Below are positions 33,901 through 44,215 of a stretch of 64,000 nt of DNA, one piece after another (position 1 is the first letter of the stretch; each line of letters begins with the position of its first letter). The position numbers and the translations under genes were made by a program. A model generated the notes under the pieces. It saw only the letters and a list, made by a program, of their open reading frames with translations. It did no database searches and was not told where the DNA came from. The DNA comes from Nectonema munidae (taxonomy: Eukaryota; Nematomorpha; Nectonematoida; Nectonematidae): contig JAUIRK010000722.1 of assembly GCA_030549495.1 (NCBI GenBank), positions 84,585-148,584 on the forward strand, read 5' to 3'.

Positions 33901-36900
33901 CAAAAAACTAAATAAAATTAAAATATAGCTATTTTTATTGAGATTAGTTGTGATATTAGGCAAAACGTTCATATGCCAAACCGTTTTAAGAAAATTAGTC
34001 TTATGAAAAAAGCGTAAAAGAGTCTAAAAAATTGAAAAAACGGTTTTATAAAACAATAGTGCTAATTGATCTGCATAAATAGAGTAAATTGTCTATGGCA
34101 AGAATTGTATTATAAAAATAGAGCAAATTTTTAATGGAAAGAATTGTCTTATAAAAATAATAGAGCGCATTCTCTTATAAAAATAATGGGGCAAATTGAG
34201 CATGAGGCAAATCGTCTTATGAAAATTATGAGGCGAATTATTTTATGAAAATAATGGGGCAAATTGTTTTATGAAAATAGTTAGGCGAATTGTCCATGAG
34301 ACAAAATGTCTTATGAAAATAATGGGGCGAATTGTACATGGGACGAACGGTCATGAAAATAATGGCCGGAATTGTCCATGGGACGAACGGTCTTATGAAA
34401 ATAATGGGGGAAATTGTCCTATGAAAATAATGGGGCGAATTGTCCATGGGACGAACTGTCTTATGAAAATAATGGGGCGAATTGTCTTATAAAAAGAATG
34501 GGGCGAAATGTTTGAGGACCTTAGGATTGCTTGAATATTTGGTCTCCCGTGGTATTTCCAGACCACTAATTTTGAAAATTGCAACAAAAAAATTTCGCCC
34601 CCCACCTCCCCCAATAATTTTGAGGATGTGCGCCCCTGTCCAAAACCGCATACACAACTCACACTCTATAATAATTAACACAGACAAGTCATACACAATT
34701 TCAACAAGAGACAGTATTTGTATTCAAAGGCATCTGCTAAGCCACACCACCACCTGAAAAACTCAAAACACCACACTCAAGCAAGAACAGACTTAACTTT
34801 CTAAAATGTCAACTGGCACTCATTCTCAGCACAAATCGAAAGCAACATCACTACCCTTGAATATAAACAGCGTACACACATTGGACAAAATGCTCACAGA
34901 CCTGGTAGTACAGACAGACAAACTCCGCATTCCTAAGGGAAACATCAATGCACACAGCAATCACCGACCTCCAGCGATCACTCATAAACACACCCTTCCC
35001 CTCACTGCTCTCTCTCTGCAAAACACACCCACACAACACAGAACAGATTGCACACACATAACTACACATCTCAAACCACAGGGATCTTTGGCTTAATCAA
35101 CACGAGGTAGCCAACCTTCTCTCAAAGTGGAAAAACAATCTAGGATCACCTCCTCTCTAAAAGAATACATCATTAAATCTATCTCTATATACTCAGATTA
35201 CACATATATACAACATTCAACTTCAAATGCCCTTACACACAATATATGTACGCATGCATCTTTCTTATTTCGAATGAAGCGGTTCATTGCCACTGGTCTG
35301 GTGACAACAAGATATCTGTCAGTGGAGGACAAGTAAAACAGCAGGCTAAAACGCCCGTAAATGATGGTGTAAGACAATTTAAAAAAGAATGTGAAATATC
35401 TTTCCGCAAAAGCAAAATAACAAGCAAATAAAAAAGAGGATAGAATTTAACTAAAAACAAAATCGAAATTAGAATTATGTCATGTATTTTAGGAAAATAC
35501 TTCAAAGCCGAGCTTCTGGATGATTCTGGCATACTTGCGCGCTGCCAACTTGGACTGCTCTTCGCTAAAACAAAAAAGCGGTTTTAGTCGGAACAAGTGA
35601 GTCGCGCAAAAGTCTTGTTCTCTCACGCCCGAGCAACTCTCGCTGATTTAGTGAGAAGGATTCCCCACGAAAGATGCGCAGGGAGGGAGGGAGCAGCGAA
35701 TGCGAACTTGAGCAAGCGCAAGACGAGCGCCGTAAAGACAGAGGAAGGCAAGGGAGAACCTCTTGGCGCCGGTGCAGACCATTTTGCCGGAGCTGAAGAT
35801 GAGCGCGGTGGTTCGTGGCTCGCGAATGCGCATGATGACGGCTGCGAAGCGCTTGGGGTTGTACTCGGCATTGCGCGCGTTCAGGGCGATCTTCTTCAGG
35901 TCCAGCTTGCAGCCCAGGTTCACCGTGGACACGATGTTTCTGAAAGAAGAGAAAGCGCTAAGCACGTTTTATGCCGCATGAGGAGCATTTCGTTGCGCGA
36001 GAGCAGGAGACATAACAATCACGACAAGAGGGGGAGGTCATTTATGCATGATCTCTAACCCTATGCCACTGAAAAGACGCATTTTACGTAAGGAATTGCC
36101 AAGAAACTTATTATTCAATAGTCACAGCGCTATTAAGCGTCAATTGGGCAATACTAGCAACAGTTCGTTAACATGGGAAAACACAATTGAAAATTACGAC
36201 GTCTCTTATATCCCGAAAAAATGAAGGTTTGAGTTCTTTCCGAAAACGGTAAACAAATTTTAAAATTTAGGTCACTCATCAACAAAAGAAGCCGAGTTAC
36301 TTCTTGACATTTCAAAAATGTTTCTTACACTCAAAATCTTGAAAACTTATGAAAGATGCGAAACTTGTTCACAATTTCAATATCAAGATGCGATGGATGC
36401 AAATAATGCATGTGTAAGAGAGCAAATGAGAAAAATGCGATTGCATGAATTTCTCAAACATGTACGTACACACCATATGTCACATTTTTTCTTAACAAAC
36501 TTTAGTGGATTTATCCATTTGTAATGTTGAACAATTTGAAAAGGAACTAGAGCATCCACGTATATTTTCTATTTTTATGTATCGATATAATTTTTATGCG
36601 GATTAATTGTAACCAATTGGGGAATTGAGCAAGGTCGTTTAAAACCATGTTATTTGGCACTGCAAGGTCTTTGAGTCCAAGCGAAGATCAAACATAGAAA
36701 TGGATGTAATTTCATGTTATGGGCGCACATCCCAGAAATTTTGGAGGAGTAGGAACGATTTTTCCAATAATTTAAAAAATTTTATTATAGAATATTATGA
36801 TGCCTTGGGCTAGAATAAATTCTTCAAATTCAACAAATTTGCCACAGTTCCATTATGCCAAGGATAGGACATTTCAAATTCAGAATATTTTGAAATAGTT

Positions 36901-39168
36901 ACGGCTTTTGACAAAAATAGACTGGCAAACAAAATCTAAAATTGAATGAATAGAATATCAGGTTATGCCAGATTAATTTTTTGTGAGACAGTCCCATTAG
37001 GACATGAAGAGAAAGTGATCACTACCTATCCATGCAATAAAGCATTTATCTCTCATTATTGCTTTTCCTCAGTTATTGAAACTGATGCTCACAAATGTCC
37101 TCTCAGATTTGGATGTTCTAATACTGAAACAACTGCATACGAAATAAAAGGCCTTATCCAGAGATATGATAAACTCCAAAGTTAAGGTTTTTTACCATGA
37201 CTCTAAAAACGATCTTATTTGTATCTATCTTCTAAAGCCCGTATAGGAAGGCTTGGATTAGAAGACTTATTGGCAATACAGACAGGTCCTGTTTATCCTA
37301 CACTCAATTAACAGATGCAATTGATTGTAACTAATTTCTCTAATATTCAAAGATTTTTTAAACATGGCATAAATACTGGGAGTCTCACTTCTGAAACTTT
37401 ATACAAGGTCCTGAATTGATTATTCGTTAATGCGACAAACTTACAATTGGAAAAAATGTCGCTGAAACGTACAATACGCGATAAACGAGATTTAACTCTA
37501 GTACTAAAACACGGTAGAAACGATTTTGGATCTGATATCTGCTGACGTTTTTCTCACTCTTCTGCATGATGGTTTGAGACTTGTGCTTTTTGAAGACAAA
37601 TTTATTTCTATATTTGGCCTGATCCAGAAAGCAGACTCACTGTCAAAGGTGGCATACAAAAGATCAAGAGAGAGGCTAAAGAAATTTTGTAAAACCTCTC
37701 CTCTCACCAATTCTCAACAGATCTCAAATGAAATAATTAGGTCGATTTATTACTCTGTACTGACACTTTGCCGTATATTAATGTTTAAATTTTAGAAGCG
37801 AAATATTACCAAATCAGACTACTAAGATATAAAAGCAAGCAATCATCTTATAAAATCTTTATCTATCCAGTTAGTAAGGTAAATTGTTGTTAACACCCAG
37901 ATTACTCTATCTCATTCTCATCATTATTACTAGCAGAATCTGTCAATCAAATAAAAGTGTTATACGTAATGCTGTGTTTTGTACGATTTGCAATTTTGTT
38001 GTTTAATCCTTTTTAAGCTTTAATCTATGGGAATACTTTCTGTCTCTCCAGAAAAAGATTCTTATAAAGTTATATCCTATAAACTATGAACGAGGATAAA
38101 TGTAGCATAAAGTAAATTGTTTAAAATACATTAAGGACTTGAATTTAGGAATTAGCAGGGGTATATCAAGTCGTTAAATAAAATCTGGCACTTTTAGTAG
38201 AAATTGAGTCAAAAATGTTTCAAGAAAAATGCTTCCAACCTTAAATTTATATGAATTAGCAATTCTTTTGACTAGGGCATAGGTGATAGATAAGCAATAG
38301 TTATACAAGAGCAAAATAAACTGAATTAAAATTAACGCATTAGATGCCAGAAATAGAAGACATAAGTTATAGAAAATGACTTGGGGTACTTCTACACAGC
38401 GATACATTTATCATTATCCAATATATCACAAAACGCGCATAACCTTTAGAACTTTTTTTAACAAAAGCTATAAAAAACTAAGGTAAACTTGATAAAAAAA
38501 CTAAAAGAAAAATAATATCTCAGGGGTACAAATTTGAATTCTGTAATTGATTGTTGAAATTATATTTAGCAAATTTAATCAAGGCATTTATCCTAACTTG
38601 CCTATTCTACTACGTCATCAGTTACTGTAATGGGTAGAGATTTTTAATATATTGAGATAGCTTCTGGTCCTCGAGATTAAGTATCTTATATAGTAATGTG
38701 CTATAAAATATTTCCCCACGCTGAAAAATTTGCTGCCCTCGTTCAAACTACCGGCTACATTACTGCCTGTGGCCAATTATGGCTCAAATTATGATGGACT
38801 ATTATATGCAATGAAGCGAGAATTAATAAAAAGAAAAAATATTAAATATCCATTCAAATTTAGACATCGCCAAAAAGGAAAGATGGAAATCTTCTCACAA
38901 GAGAGACAAATAATTTCAATATATTCTTAGACTCGACCTGCCTGTGAAGGATCGCCAAGTGATCGTAAGAGTTGGGAGAGCACAGTCACAAGCGTAGATA
39001 GGAGGGGACTTACTGAATCTGAGGCACAATGCCAAAGCTGTCGACGCAGGGCGTGGCAGGAGTCATGGGCGTCATCGGGAAGTGGGAGAAGGCGTTGAGG
39101 TTGGAGGGAGGGTTGCTCGCGCCACTTTCTGGCATCGGGAAGAGCTGGTGCTTGCTGGCGCTACAAGT
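27904..39168 (-). CDS. TBP: TATA-binding protein, six visible exons, first coding exon not found
   Basis: TBP nucleates pre-initiation complexes for all three nuclear RNA polymerases by bending the TATA box with its saddle-shaped core. Exons in transcript order: 39168-39014, 35939-35760, 35564-35501, 30857-30754, 30482-30388, 27980-27904. They encode 224 residues with every phase kept. The N-terminal part keeps the bilaterian motif MTPMTPATP before [20 protein letters not shown]. Both core repeats are whole, with the DNA-intercalating phenylalanine pairs ([10 protein letters not shown]...ALIFSSGK and [10 protein letters not shown]...LLIFVSGK). One notable change is [11 protein letters not shown], where the usual form is [11 protein letters not shown]. 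Introns total ~10.5 kb and are rich in transposons. The start codon must lie upstream of 39168, since the first visible exon begins at an acceptor. Confidence 0.98.
28880..29220 (+). pseudogene. LINE-3 family fragment: reverse transcriptase C-terminal region
   Basis: The plus-strand frame reads [12 protein letters not shown](stop)GHYLSK, then in shifted frames a stretch resembling (S)[20 protein letters not shown]. Both are typical of the end of jockey/I-group LINE ORF2. Stops and frame changes are many. Other parts of the same C/A-rich family occur at 34640-35170 and 62000-62500. The C/A-rich stretch at 28280-28640 may be another piece but is not firmly placed. Confidence 0.55.
29578..29640 (-). 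repeat. hAT-type MITE end (single terminus)
   Basis: gggtcaggacccgcagtttaaaaaatgctgctc resembles the common hAT MITE end in which a reversed-out GGGTC..GACCC lies before a run of A and a GCTG end. The opposite end was not found. It lies in the last TBP intron. Confidence 0.4.
29641..30387. other. TBP last-intron sequence, nothing identified
   Basis: AT-rich sequence up to the donor side of the penultimate exon. No open frame with recognisable motifs. Confidence 0.4.
30388..30482 (-). CDS. TBP: TBP exon (second-repeat stirrup)
   Basis: Encodes (S)[19 protein letters not shown] and [13 protein letters not shown], identical or nearly so to other animal TBPs. Donor gtcagc, acceptor tttag, both on the minus strand. 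Confidence 0.98.
30754..30857 (-). CDS. TBP: TBP exon (second-repeat start)
   Basis: Encodes [20 protein letters not shown] and [14 protein letters not shown], with the usual order of residues. The preceding exon supplies KLGFE, where most TBPs have KLGFP. Confidence 0.98.
31047..31330. other. Homopolymer-rich stretch, possible assembly artefact
   Basis: Runs of A, C and G up to 14 bases occur one after another (for example aaaaaaaaaaa, cccccccccccc, gggggggcccc...). This texture is unlike the rest of the window. The left edge abuts a GC-richer piece at 30928-31050. It lies in a TBP intron. Confidence 0.6.
31760..31967. mobile_element. MITE with CAGTG ends and 8-bp target duplication (hAT-like)
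   Basis: Left end cagtgacgtggctagg, right end, inverted, cagtggtgtaacc. Flanks are cttctctc (31752-31759) and cttctatc (31968-31975). The interior repeats gtgccc- and ends in a C20 run. It lies in a TBP intron. Confidence 0.75.
32480..32650. repeat. Left tandem arm of the foldback element
   Basis: About four ~44-bp units with attattttcataagacagtt and cccatggacaattcgc. Units differ by a few bases each. Confidence 0.85.
33060..33212 (-). repeat. tRNA-derived SINE-like sequence
   Basis: On the minus strand an A-box-like tggcaggttagttg is followed by a B box ggattcgattcc, then a tail reading ...gcggtacatcagtgccttg. It differs from the family at 8272/14515. It is nested in the loop of the foldback element. 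Confidence 0.6.
34045..34505. repeat. Right tandem arm of the foldback element
   Basis: About ten units of gaaaataatggggcgaattg..ccatgggacgaa, inverted relative to the left arm. The unit number is larger than on the left, as expected if the arms expand independently. Confidence 0.85.
34640..35170 (+). pseudogene. LINE-3 family 3' end (ORF2 C-terminus)
   Basis: The end of the frame reads [20 protein letters not shown](GSPPL) before a stop. It is preceded in shifted frames by a zinc-knuckle-like [17 protein letters not shown] (CPLC..H..H pattern). The 62-kb copy has the matching LWTDPVSVSQLLVRWGTAW. The block is C/A-rich, unlike its surroundings. It lies in a TBP intron. Confidence 0.68.
35501..35564 (-). 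CDS. TBP: TBP exon (end of first repeat)
   Basis: Encodes (S)[20 protein letters not shown] plus E. Acceptor gttttag, donor gtattt on the minus strand. Confidence 0.97.
35760..35939 (-). CDS. TBP: TBP exon (first core repeat)
   Basis: Encodes (Q)[39 protein letters not shown] and [20 protein letters not shown]. The first Phe pair and hydrophobic saddle residues are present. It has a higher G+C than its introns, so the antisense frames seen here are shadows. Confidence 0.98.
35940..37184. other. TBP intron, unidentified pieces
   Basis: A short plus-strand frame at 36350-36465 ([20 protein letters not shown]...MRLHEF) is cysteine-containing and looks like an old transposase scrap, but it cannot be assigned. 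Confidence 0.35.
37185..38150 (+). repeat. Dispersed repeat, copy 2 (see 5490-6010)
   Basis: Shares several ordered blocks with 5490-6010, including ggattagaagac.tattggcaatacag and agtaaattg...aggacttg. It is longer, with an extra central part. Direct orientation. The function and family are unknown. It lies in a TBP intron. Confidence 0.5.
39014..39168 (-). CDS. TBP: TBP exon, N-terminal linker (first visible)
   Basis: Starts after the acceptor ctctttag (39169) and reads [20 protein letters not shown] ... [19 protein letters not shown](GIVPQIQ). MTPATP before GIVPQ is shared with Drosophila TBP. The usual glutamine-rich N-terminus is not visible in the window. A start at the internal Met (FPMPES) would need transcription to begin in this exon. 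Confidence 0.9.
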
Positions 39169-39339
39169 CTAAAGAGTAAGGGTTTGCCGGTAACGTTAGA
39201 CTCAGGATGTGGCTATCCCGTCAGCAGGAAAGGCTTCAATTCAATACAGCGAGAAAGACGATTCCAGGAGTGCTAGAGTACATTTCTAGTTCTAGTTACG
39301 CAAGTAGAGCAAACGTGCTTCATCTACAACATGGGTTAT

Positions 39340-39557
39340 GGGCTTCGGGCCAAGTCTATGTGTTTAATTTGTAATAAAACTGTGGATGAAAATATAAACT
39401 TCAGAATATTTTACACTGGTGTAGAACAAGAACTTACGATTCTACAGTAGTTAGCTTGTTATCTCAACAGCAATTTTCCCGTGTCTAGAAAACGCAAAAA
39501 AAGTCTCAATAGCAAGCTATGAAGTAGCTCTACTTATTGCTGAACATGGTAAATCTT
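39340..39557 (+). pseudogene. ZBED/hAT-like fragment
   Basis: Plus strand: KSMCLICNKTVDENIN, resembling the CXXC of a BED finger, followed in another frame by SRKRKK and an SIASYEVALLIAEHGKS stretch typical of ZBED5-like transposases. A MITE is inserted right after the last codon recognised. Confidence 0.55.
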
Positions 39558-39800
39558 AGAGATGTATCGGATGTGGAATTTAAATTAAATGTTTCATACT
39601 TCTTAAAAATTTAGAGAGAATATGGCAATGTTCTTGTGTTATCATAAAGATGTGCTTATCATAAAAATTTTGGATAAAGTAAAAATTAAAAATTCCGAAA
39701 AAAACTAAAAATGTTTAAAAATTGCAAATGTTGAAAATAAAATCATCTGCAGATGAGGAAGTAAAATTTTTTGATGATAATCCGAATCCCATACATCTCT
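39558..39800. mobile_element. hAT-type MITE
   Basis: Ends agagatgtatcggatgtgg and, inverted, agagatgtatgggattcgg. Flanks are taaatctt (39550-39557) and aaaatctt (39801-39808), an 8-bp duplication with one mismatch. It lies inside or at the edge of the ZBED relic. Confidence 0.75.
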
Positions 39801-39894
39801 AAAATCTTTCTCCGATGGTGAATTTGTAAAAGAGTACGTGATTAAAGTGGCAAAAGTAGAAATGTGAACAGAAAAAATAAAGAAAGTGAGAAAG

Positions 39895-40680
39895 TTGGCG
39901 TTTCGGGAAAAGACTAAGAGTTAAATACCAAGAAATTATGGGATTCCTTCAAGTACACTATCTACATGGTTAAATCGGCAGAAAATATCAAGGGAACTTA
40001 CCAAGATAGTACAAAGATAAACGCATAAGGGCAGATCGCTACTCAGATGTGGAAGATGCCCTTCATTTTGAGGTTTATAAATACACGAATAAGAAACACC
40101 TATTTCTGTACCTATAAAGGTATTAAAATTTACTCGAAAACTAGGACACCCAGACTTTGTTTGTAGTGACGGGTTGTTAAGCGCGGAAGCTGGAATTATT
40201 GATACTAATATTGTAGATAAATGAACAATAACTAAGCTATCACGAATACTCATGAAGTACACAACAGACATCTCCAATCAAGATGAAGCAGGTTTATTCT
40301 AAGAGCTTCTACTAAACCAATTCCTAGTACACAAAGAGATCTTTGCTTTGCTGCAAAACGTTCAAAAGATTGACTCACAATTTTGCTTTGTGCCATCATG
40401 CCAGGAATCGATAAGTTACCCATATTCATTATCGAACGGCCTATCAAACCCCGTTGGTTTAAAGGGATCAAGATCCTACCTGTTCATTGAATGGTTCACT
40501 AATACCGACAGACGTTTTAGACTACAAAAACAAAAAGCAACACTCATACTCGACAACGCACCGTTTCACCCACACATCAAACTTACTAATAGTGAACTCT
40601 TTTTTTGCCAGCAAGCACAACGCCACATACACAACCAATGGATTGAGGCATTATTTTAAAGAGAAAAATTAAAAAAAATC
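39895..40680 (+). pseudogene. Tigger-type (DDE_1) transposase pseudogene
   Basis: In three plus frames one reads an N-terminal PSSTLSTWLNRQKI, then KRIRADRYSDVEDAL, SNQDEAGLF (the first catalytic Asp region, usually NADETGLF), then PIKPRWFKGI, IEWFTNTDRRFRLQKQKATL, ILDNAPFHPHIKL (second Asp region), and scraps of the PPN.TS.IQPMDQG block. The order is that of Tigger transposases. Frame changes are frequent. No TIRs were identified. Confidence 0.75.
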
Positions 40681-42102
40681 TAATTAAAATTTGATAATCT
40701 CTCTTTATCCGGATTTACAATAATGATAAGTCACACAAAAGAATGATGAGTCCATTTGAGCAAGATACACATACGAACAATCACATGTAAAACTCATGAA
40801 GAAAATCGCATTTATTATAGCAGTGGTATAAGCTAATTAATTTATGTTACTTCAATAAACCAGAAGAAAGACTTTACTCTTAGTAAAAGACCGGCTATTC
40901 ATGTGTTTTTCAATATTTGGCCCTTGGTGAAAAAAGTTTGGAAACGAACGAAAACATATCTAACAAGATTATCCCTCAATTAGAAGTGAAGAAATACTAA
41001 GTAGACATAGAACATTTCTCACGAACTATTTTTATACATTTTTCAGTTACAAAATGCCTGAATAAGTTATATAACATGTTGACTTGTTCATGTTTACAAA
41101 ATTGCAGTTTAATTTGTATGTAGTAAACTTTTGAATTTTGTACGATATGCATACTTATATGCGCTAAGTCATTGAAAAGATGTGGAATGTATAAAAGGTA
41201 ATAGAAAAATAATACAAATTCTCTATTCAAAATTTTTACAATAAATTAAACTGCACTCATCCCCCTATATTTTTTGGGTAAAATTTTCCTCACAAATTTT
41301 ACTTCAAAGAAAATTACCACCCTCCCCTCCAGTTGGTAATGGAGATCTTTTGATGAGCATATTGGTCCAAAATTTATGAATGAAAAGTTTTAATTAAAGC
41401 TTGGTATTTTTTTTAGAAAGAGTATTTCATCTTCTACAGAAATACAGATTCAGAATAATTATGAATAATTTTTAATTATATAAAAAGTTCAAAAATATAG
41501 AAGGTTATGCATGAGATGGGTTCTCAAAAGGGAATCATAAAAATGAAAATTTGATCACTAAATTATTAAAATTAAATTGTTGGAAATTATTCCTTTATAC
41601 AAAAATAGAAACTAAAAAGGCAATTAAATAAAATTAAAAATACTTGAGGCATATTATTTTGTGGCATACTGAAAATGTCTTGATGTAAAGCAACTTCAGT
41701 ATTAAAAGGTGTATTAGAAGACATTATAAGTTTGAACTTGATCAAGTATACGTCTAAAGGCAAATAAAAATTAATTATTCAAAAGTGGAGAAAAAATTTT
41801 TTCTAACGACAATTAACTATGAGGATATTTATAAACGCTGCCGCTGATAAAAGAAAGTAGTTGGTACAAAAAGTCAGGGAAGACAACGCAAATGATGGAA
41901 AGACAGTAAGAAAGAACGACTCAATAATCTTGGATTAAGCAAAGAATCGAGAAGTGGAGAGCGGATCGTTACCACAGACCCTCAACTTGGGGATAAGGTG
42001 TAGTCAAAGAAGAAGATTGCCGCTGATATAAATACCGTATTAATAAAATATATAAAATGTGTGTATATATGAATAGATATTTGGATCGAAATCATACATA
42101 TA
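40681..42102. other. Intergenic DNA upstream of TBP with a LINE C-terminal scrap
   Basis: Mostly unidentified AT-rich DNA. At 41865-42000 the plus strand reads GRQRK.WKDS.KERLNNLG and later WRADRYHRP, like the end of a LINE ORF2, at low confidence. Confidence 0.35.
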
Positions 42103-43630
42103 CAGTCAACATTTGATATAAGCACTTGCCGGGGACTATCAAATATTTATATATATTATATATATATGTAGCTTATATTAATCATGTGCTTATATCGAAA
42201 ACTATTATTTATTAAAATGATTTATTATCTAACTCTAATTAAAAAAATATTAAAATAAAATGGAATTTTATTGAAAAACAAAGTTTTTAAAAAAAGTAAT
42301 CATGAATTGAAGATTGCCACATTTTTTTGCTCTCATTGACATAATTTTGAAGGGACTTTTGTGCTTTTTTCAAATTGTTGTCACTTCGCATTTTTAAAAC
42401 ACATTTTTCACTTTATCCATCATTTTTAAATTCTTTTTATTTTCTTTTTCACTACTATCAGAAGCTACACTATTCGAAACTATTCCAAAGCATTCCAGTT
42501 CATAATCACAATCAATGAAGTCAGCAGTTAAATGACCTTTTTCTTATGTAGAATTATTTCTTGTATCTTCTTGCTGTTCGTTTAATGTTATATTTTTATT
42601 ATTTAAACTAAGGCATTTTTGAAACAATTCTTTATAGTTTCAATTAATACGCTGTTCGACGATTGCTGTAGCAAGTAAGAGTCCATTAAGTATCGCAACA
42701 GACGTTAAGCCTTTTCCATATTTAAATCTTGAAAATTATCTAAACTATCTATAATTTCTTTCATCAAATTTTTCTATAGTAAGCTTGACACTTCGTATTA
42801 TACCAGCATCCATTGGTATAAGGGCTCATTCACAATTGGCGTAAACCATTTTAACTCAGCCCTCCCCCCTCCCACACCCAGACCCTTAATTGTCAACTTT
42901 TAACTATGTAATTAGAAATTCTTCATTAGTAAACTTATCAAAATTTCCACAGTCATTTATTGACATTAATTGTGACCCCTAATATAGAAGTTGTGTTGAG
43001 AGGTAAAAAAATCCAATATTTAAAGTTTTAAGAATTTTTGGATGCGCAGGACACTGGTCAAGAATCAAAGCAATTTTTCGCTTTTCTTTCTGCATTAAAA
43101 TTCAATCACAAAAACATCCAGGATTCTTTGTTGTGTTTATACTGAACAGGCAAATTATTTTTCTTGTTTTTAGAACCTCTTGTTATTTGAAACTTTCAAA
43201 TTACTAACAACTTTTTTGAACCAGTCATATCTGCAATAGAAATCTATATAATGTTTTTTTTACTTCCACAAACAGCTTAATTTTTCTTAGAGAGCGTATG
43301 TGACTCTATAATAAATACTTATTTCATCTGCATTAAATATACAACTTTCAGAATACTTTTTTATAATATCAGATATAAAAAAATTCTACCATTCTTCTGT
43401 ATTTTTATATCTGCACTTGCTCTTCCTTTGTGTTCACGTTTTTTACCTATGTTAAATCTTTTCTGAAATCTCTGCAATCATTCATTTGAAAAATTAACAG
43501 CGTATAACGATTTGTGCTTATAATGATATATTTGTATTTAAAGATACTCTAAAATAAATGGGAAGGTAGTTATATGTGCTTATATCGAGTTTGTGCTTCT
43601 AAGTGGTGTGCTTATATTGAAAAATAAACA
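42103..43630 (-). mobile_element. Tigger/pogo-like element, decayed
   Basis: The left end, after TA, is cagtcaacatttgatataag; the right end, inverted, contains tttttcaatataagcacac. On the minus strand pieces of a Tigger transposase occur in order: ADE..YYR, KPLVIGKFK-like, PVQYKHNKESWM (usually PVTY..N..AWM), and an LPLNTTSI block (usually FLPPNTTSI). Stops are numerous. No frame exceeds 60 codons. Confidence 0.65.
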
Positions 43631-43689
43631 TAAACACAAGTGGATGACAGACAACCTTTTGAATATGGTAAAATATTAAGATAACCTTT

Positions 43690-44035
43690 ATGAAAAAATG
43701 ATAAAATCAAATGGTAAACCTACACGATTTTAAAACATAATTTTTGTAATTTCAACAAAAAGATCAAGAAGTCTGTCTGGTTAGCTAAGCAAAGTTTTGA
43801 TAAGGTATCCTTTGAAAATTTTTTAAAGGATAATAAAATTGTATGGAAAATTCATTAATCTTAGGAATAATAAAGAAAAACGGGAAATTAATGTCATGAT
43901 TGATAATGAGTTTGTTGACAAAACATTATTACCTTTTATATTCGATCAATTTGTTAGAAAAAAGCTTGAAAATATAAAACTCAATCAATACACATATGAA
44001 TTAAATTATTAATCTCTTTAAAATGATTTTATTTT
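43690..44035 (+). pseudogene. LINE fragment (linker between endonuclease and RT)
   Basis: Plus strand reads NKKIKKSVWLAKQS.FDKVS and, further on, EINVMIDNEFVDKTLLPFIF then RKKLENIKLNQYTYELNY. This resembles the I(D/N)G.....P..IA..FN.FF region before the RT domain of CR1/jockey-like LINEs. Confidence 0.45.
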
Positions 44036-44074
44036 AAGCTATGTTAGAAATAATAACGTACTATCGACTCCAAA

Positions 44075-44215
44075 CTCATAAGTTTTATATATTTTTAAAT
44101 TTAAACGATCTTAAATTCAGTGATAATGTCCATTTTTTATGAAAATCAATTAAACCTGTTAAAAAATTGATTTATATTTGACAGCTCATCTGAAAAAATA
44201 ATTTAAATAATTATA
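44075..44215 (-). mobile_element. TTAA-family copy A, outlying right-end piece
   Basis: Read on the minus strand this is a right-type unit (atgagctgtcaaatataaat ... aaaaaatggacattatcac), cut off by LINE-1 at 44216. The other side of the cut is at 56345. The true right terminus of copy A was not found. The unit simply stops near 44070. Confidence 0.75.

Larger units (their letters stand above)
32466..34522. mobile_element. Foldback element with tandem-repeat arms
   Basis: The outer ends (ggtcctagaacatttcgccc on the left; its inverted counterpart at about 34498-34522 on the right) bracket arms made of a ~44-bp tandem unit containing ttcataagacag.ttcg.ccatggacaatt. About four units lie at 32480-32650. 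About ten inverted ones lie at 34045-34505. Inside the arms a second inverted block (gaaataatttaatagagata) pairs 32668-32720 with 33690-33735. The ~1-kb loop contains a SINE. There is no coding sequence. It lies in a TBP intron. Confidence 0.8.

Noticed and set aside
32480-34505. Regular ~44-bp repeats considered as a CRISPR array
   Set aside because: Units are contiguous without unique spacers, lie in inverted arms and sit in a eukaryotic intron.
35597-36058. 153-codon plus-strand open frame opposite the TBP exon
   Set aside because: It is the antisense shadow of the GC-richer TBP exon at 35760-35939.
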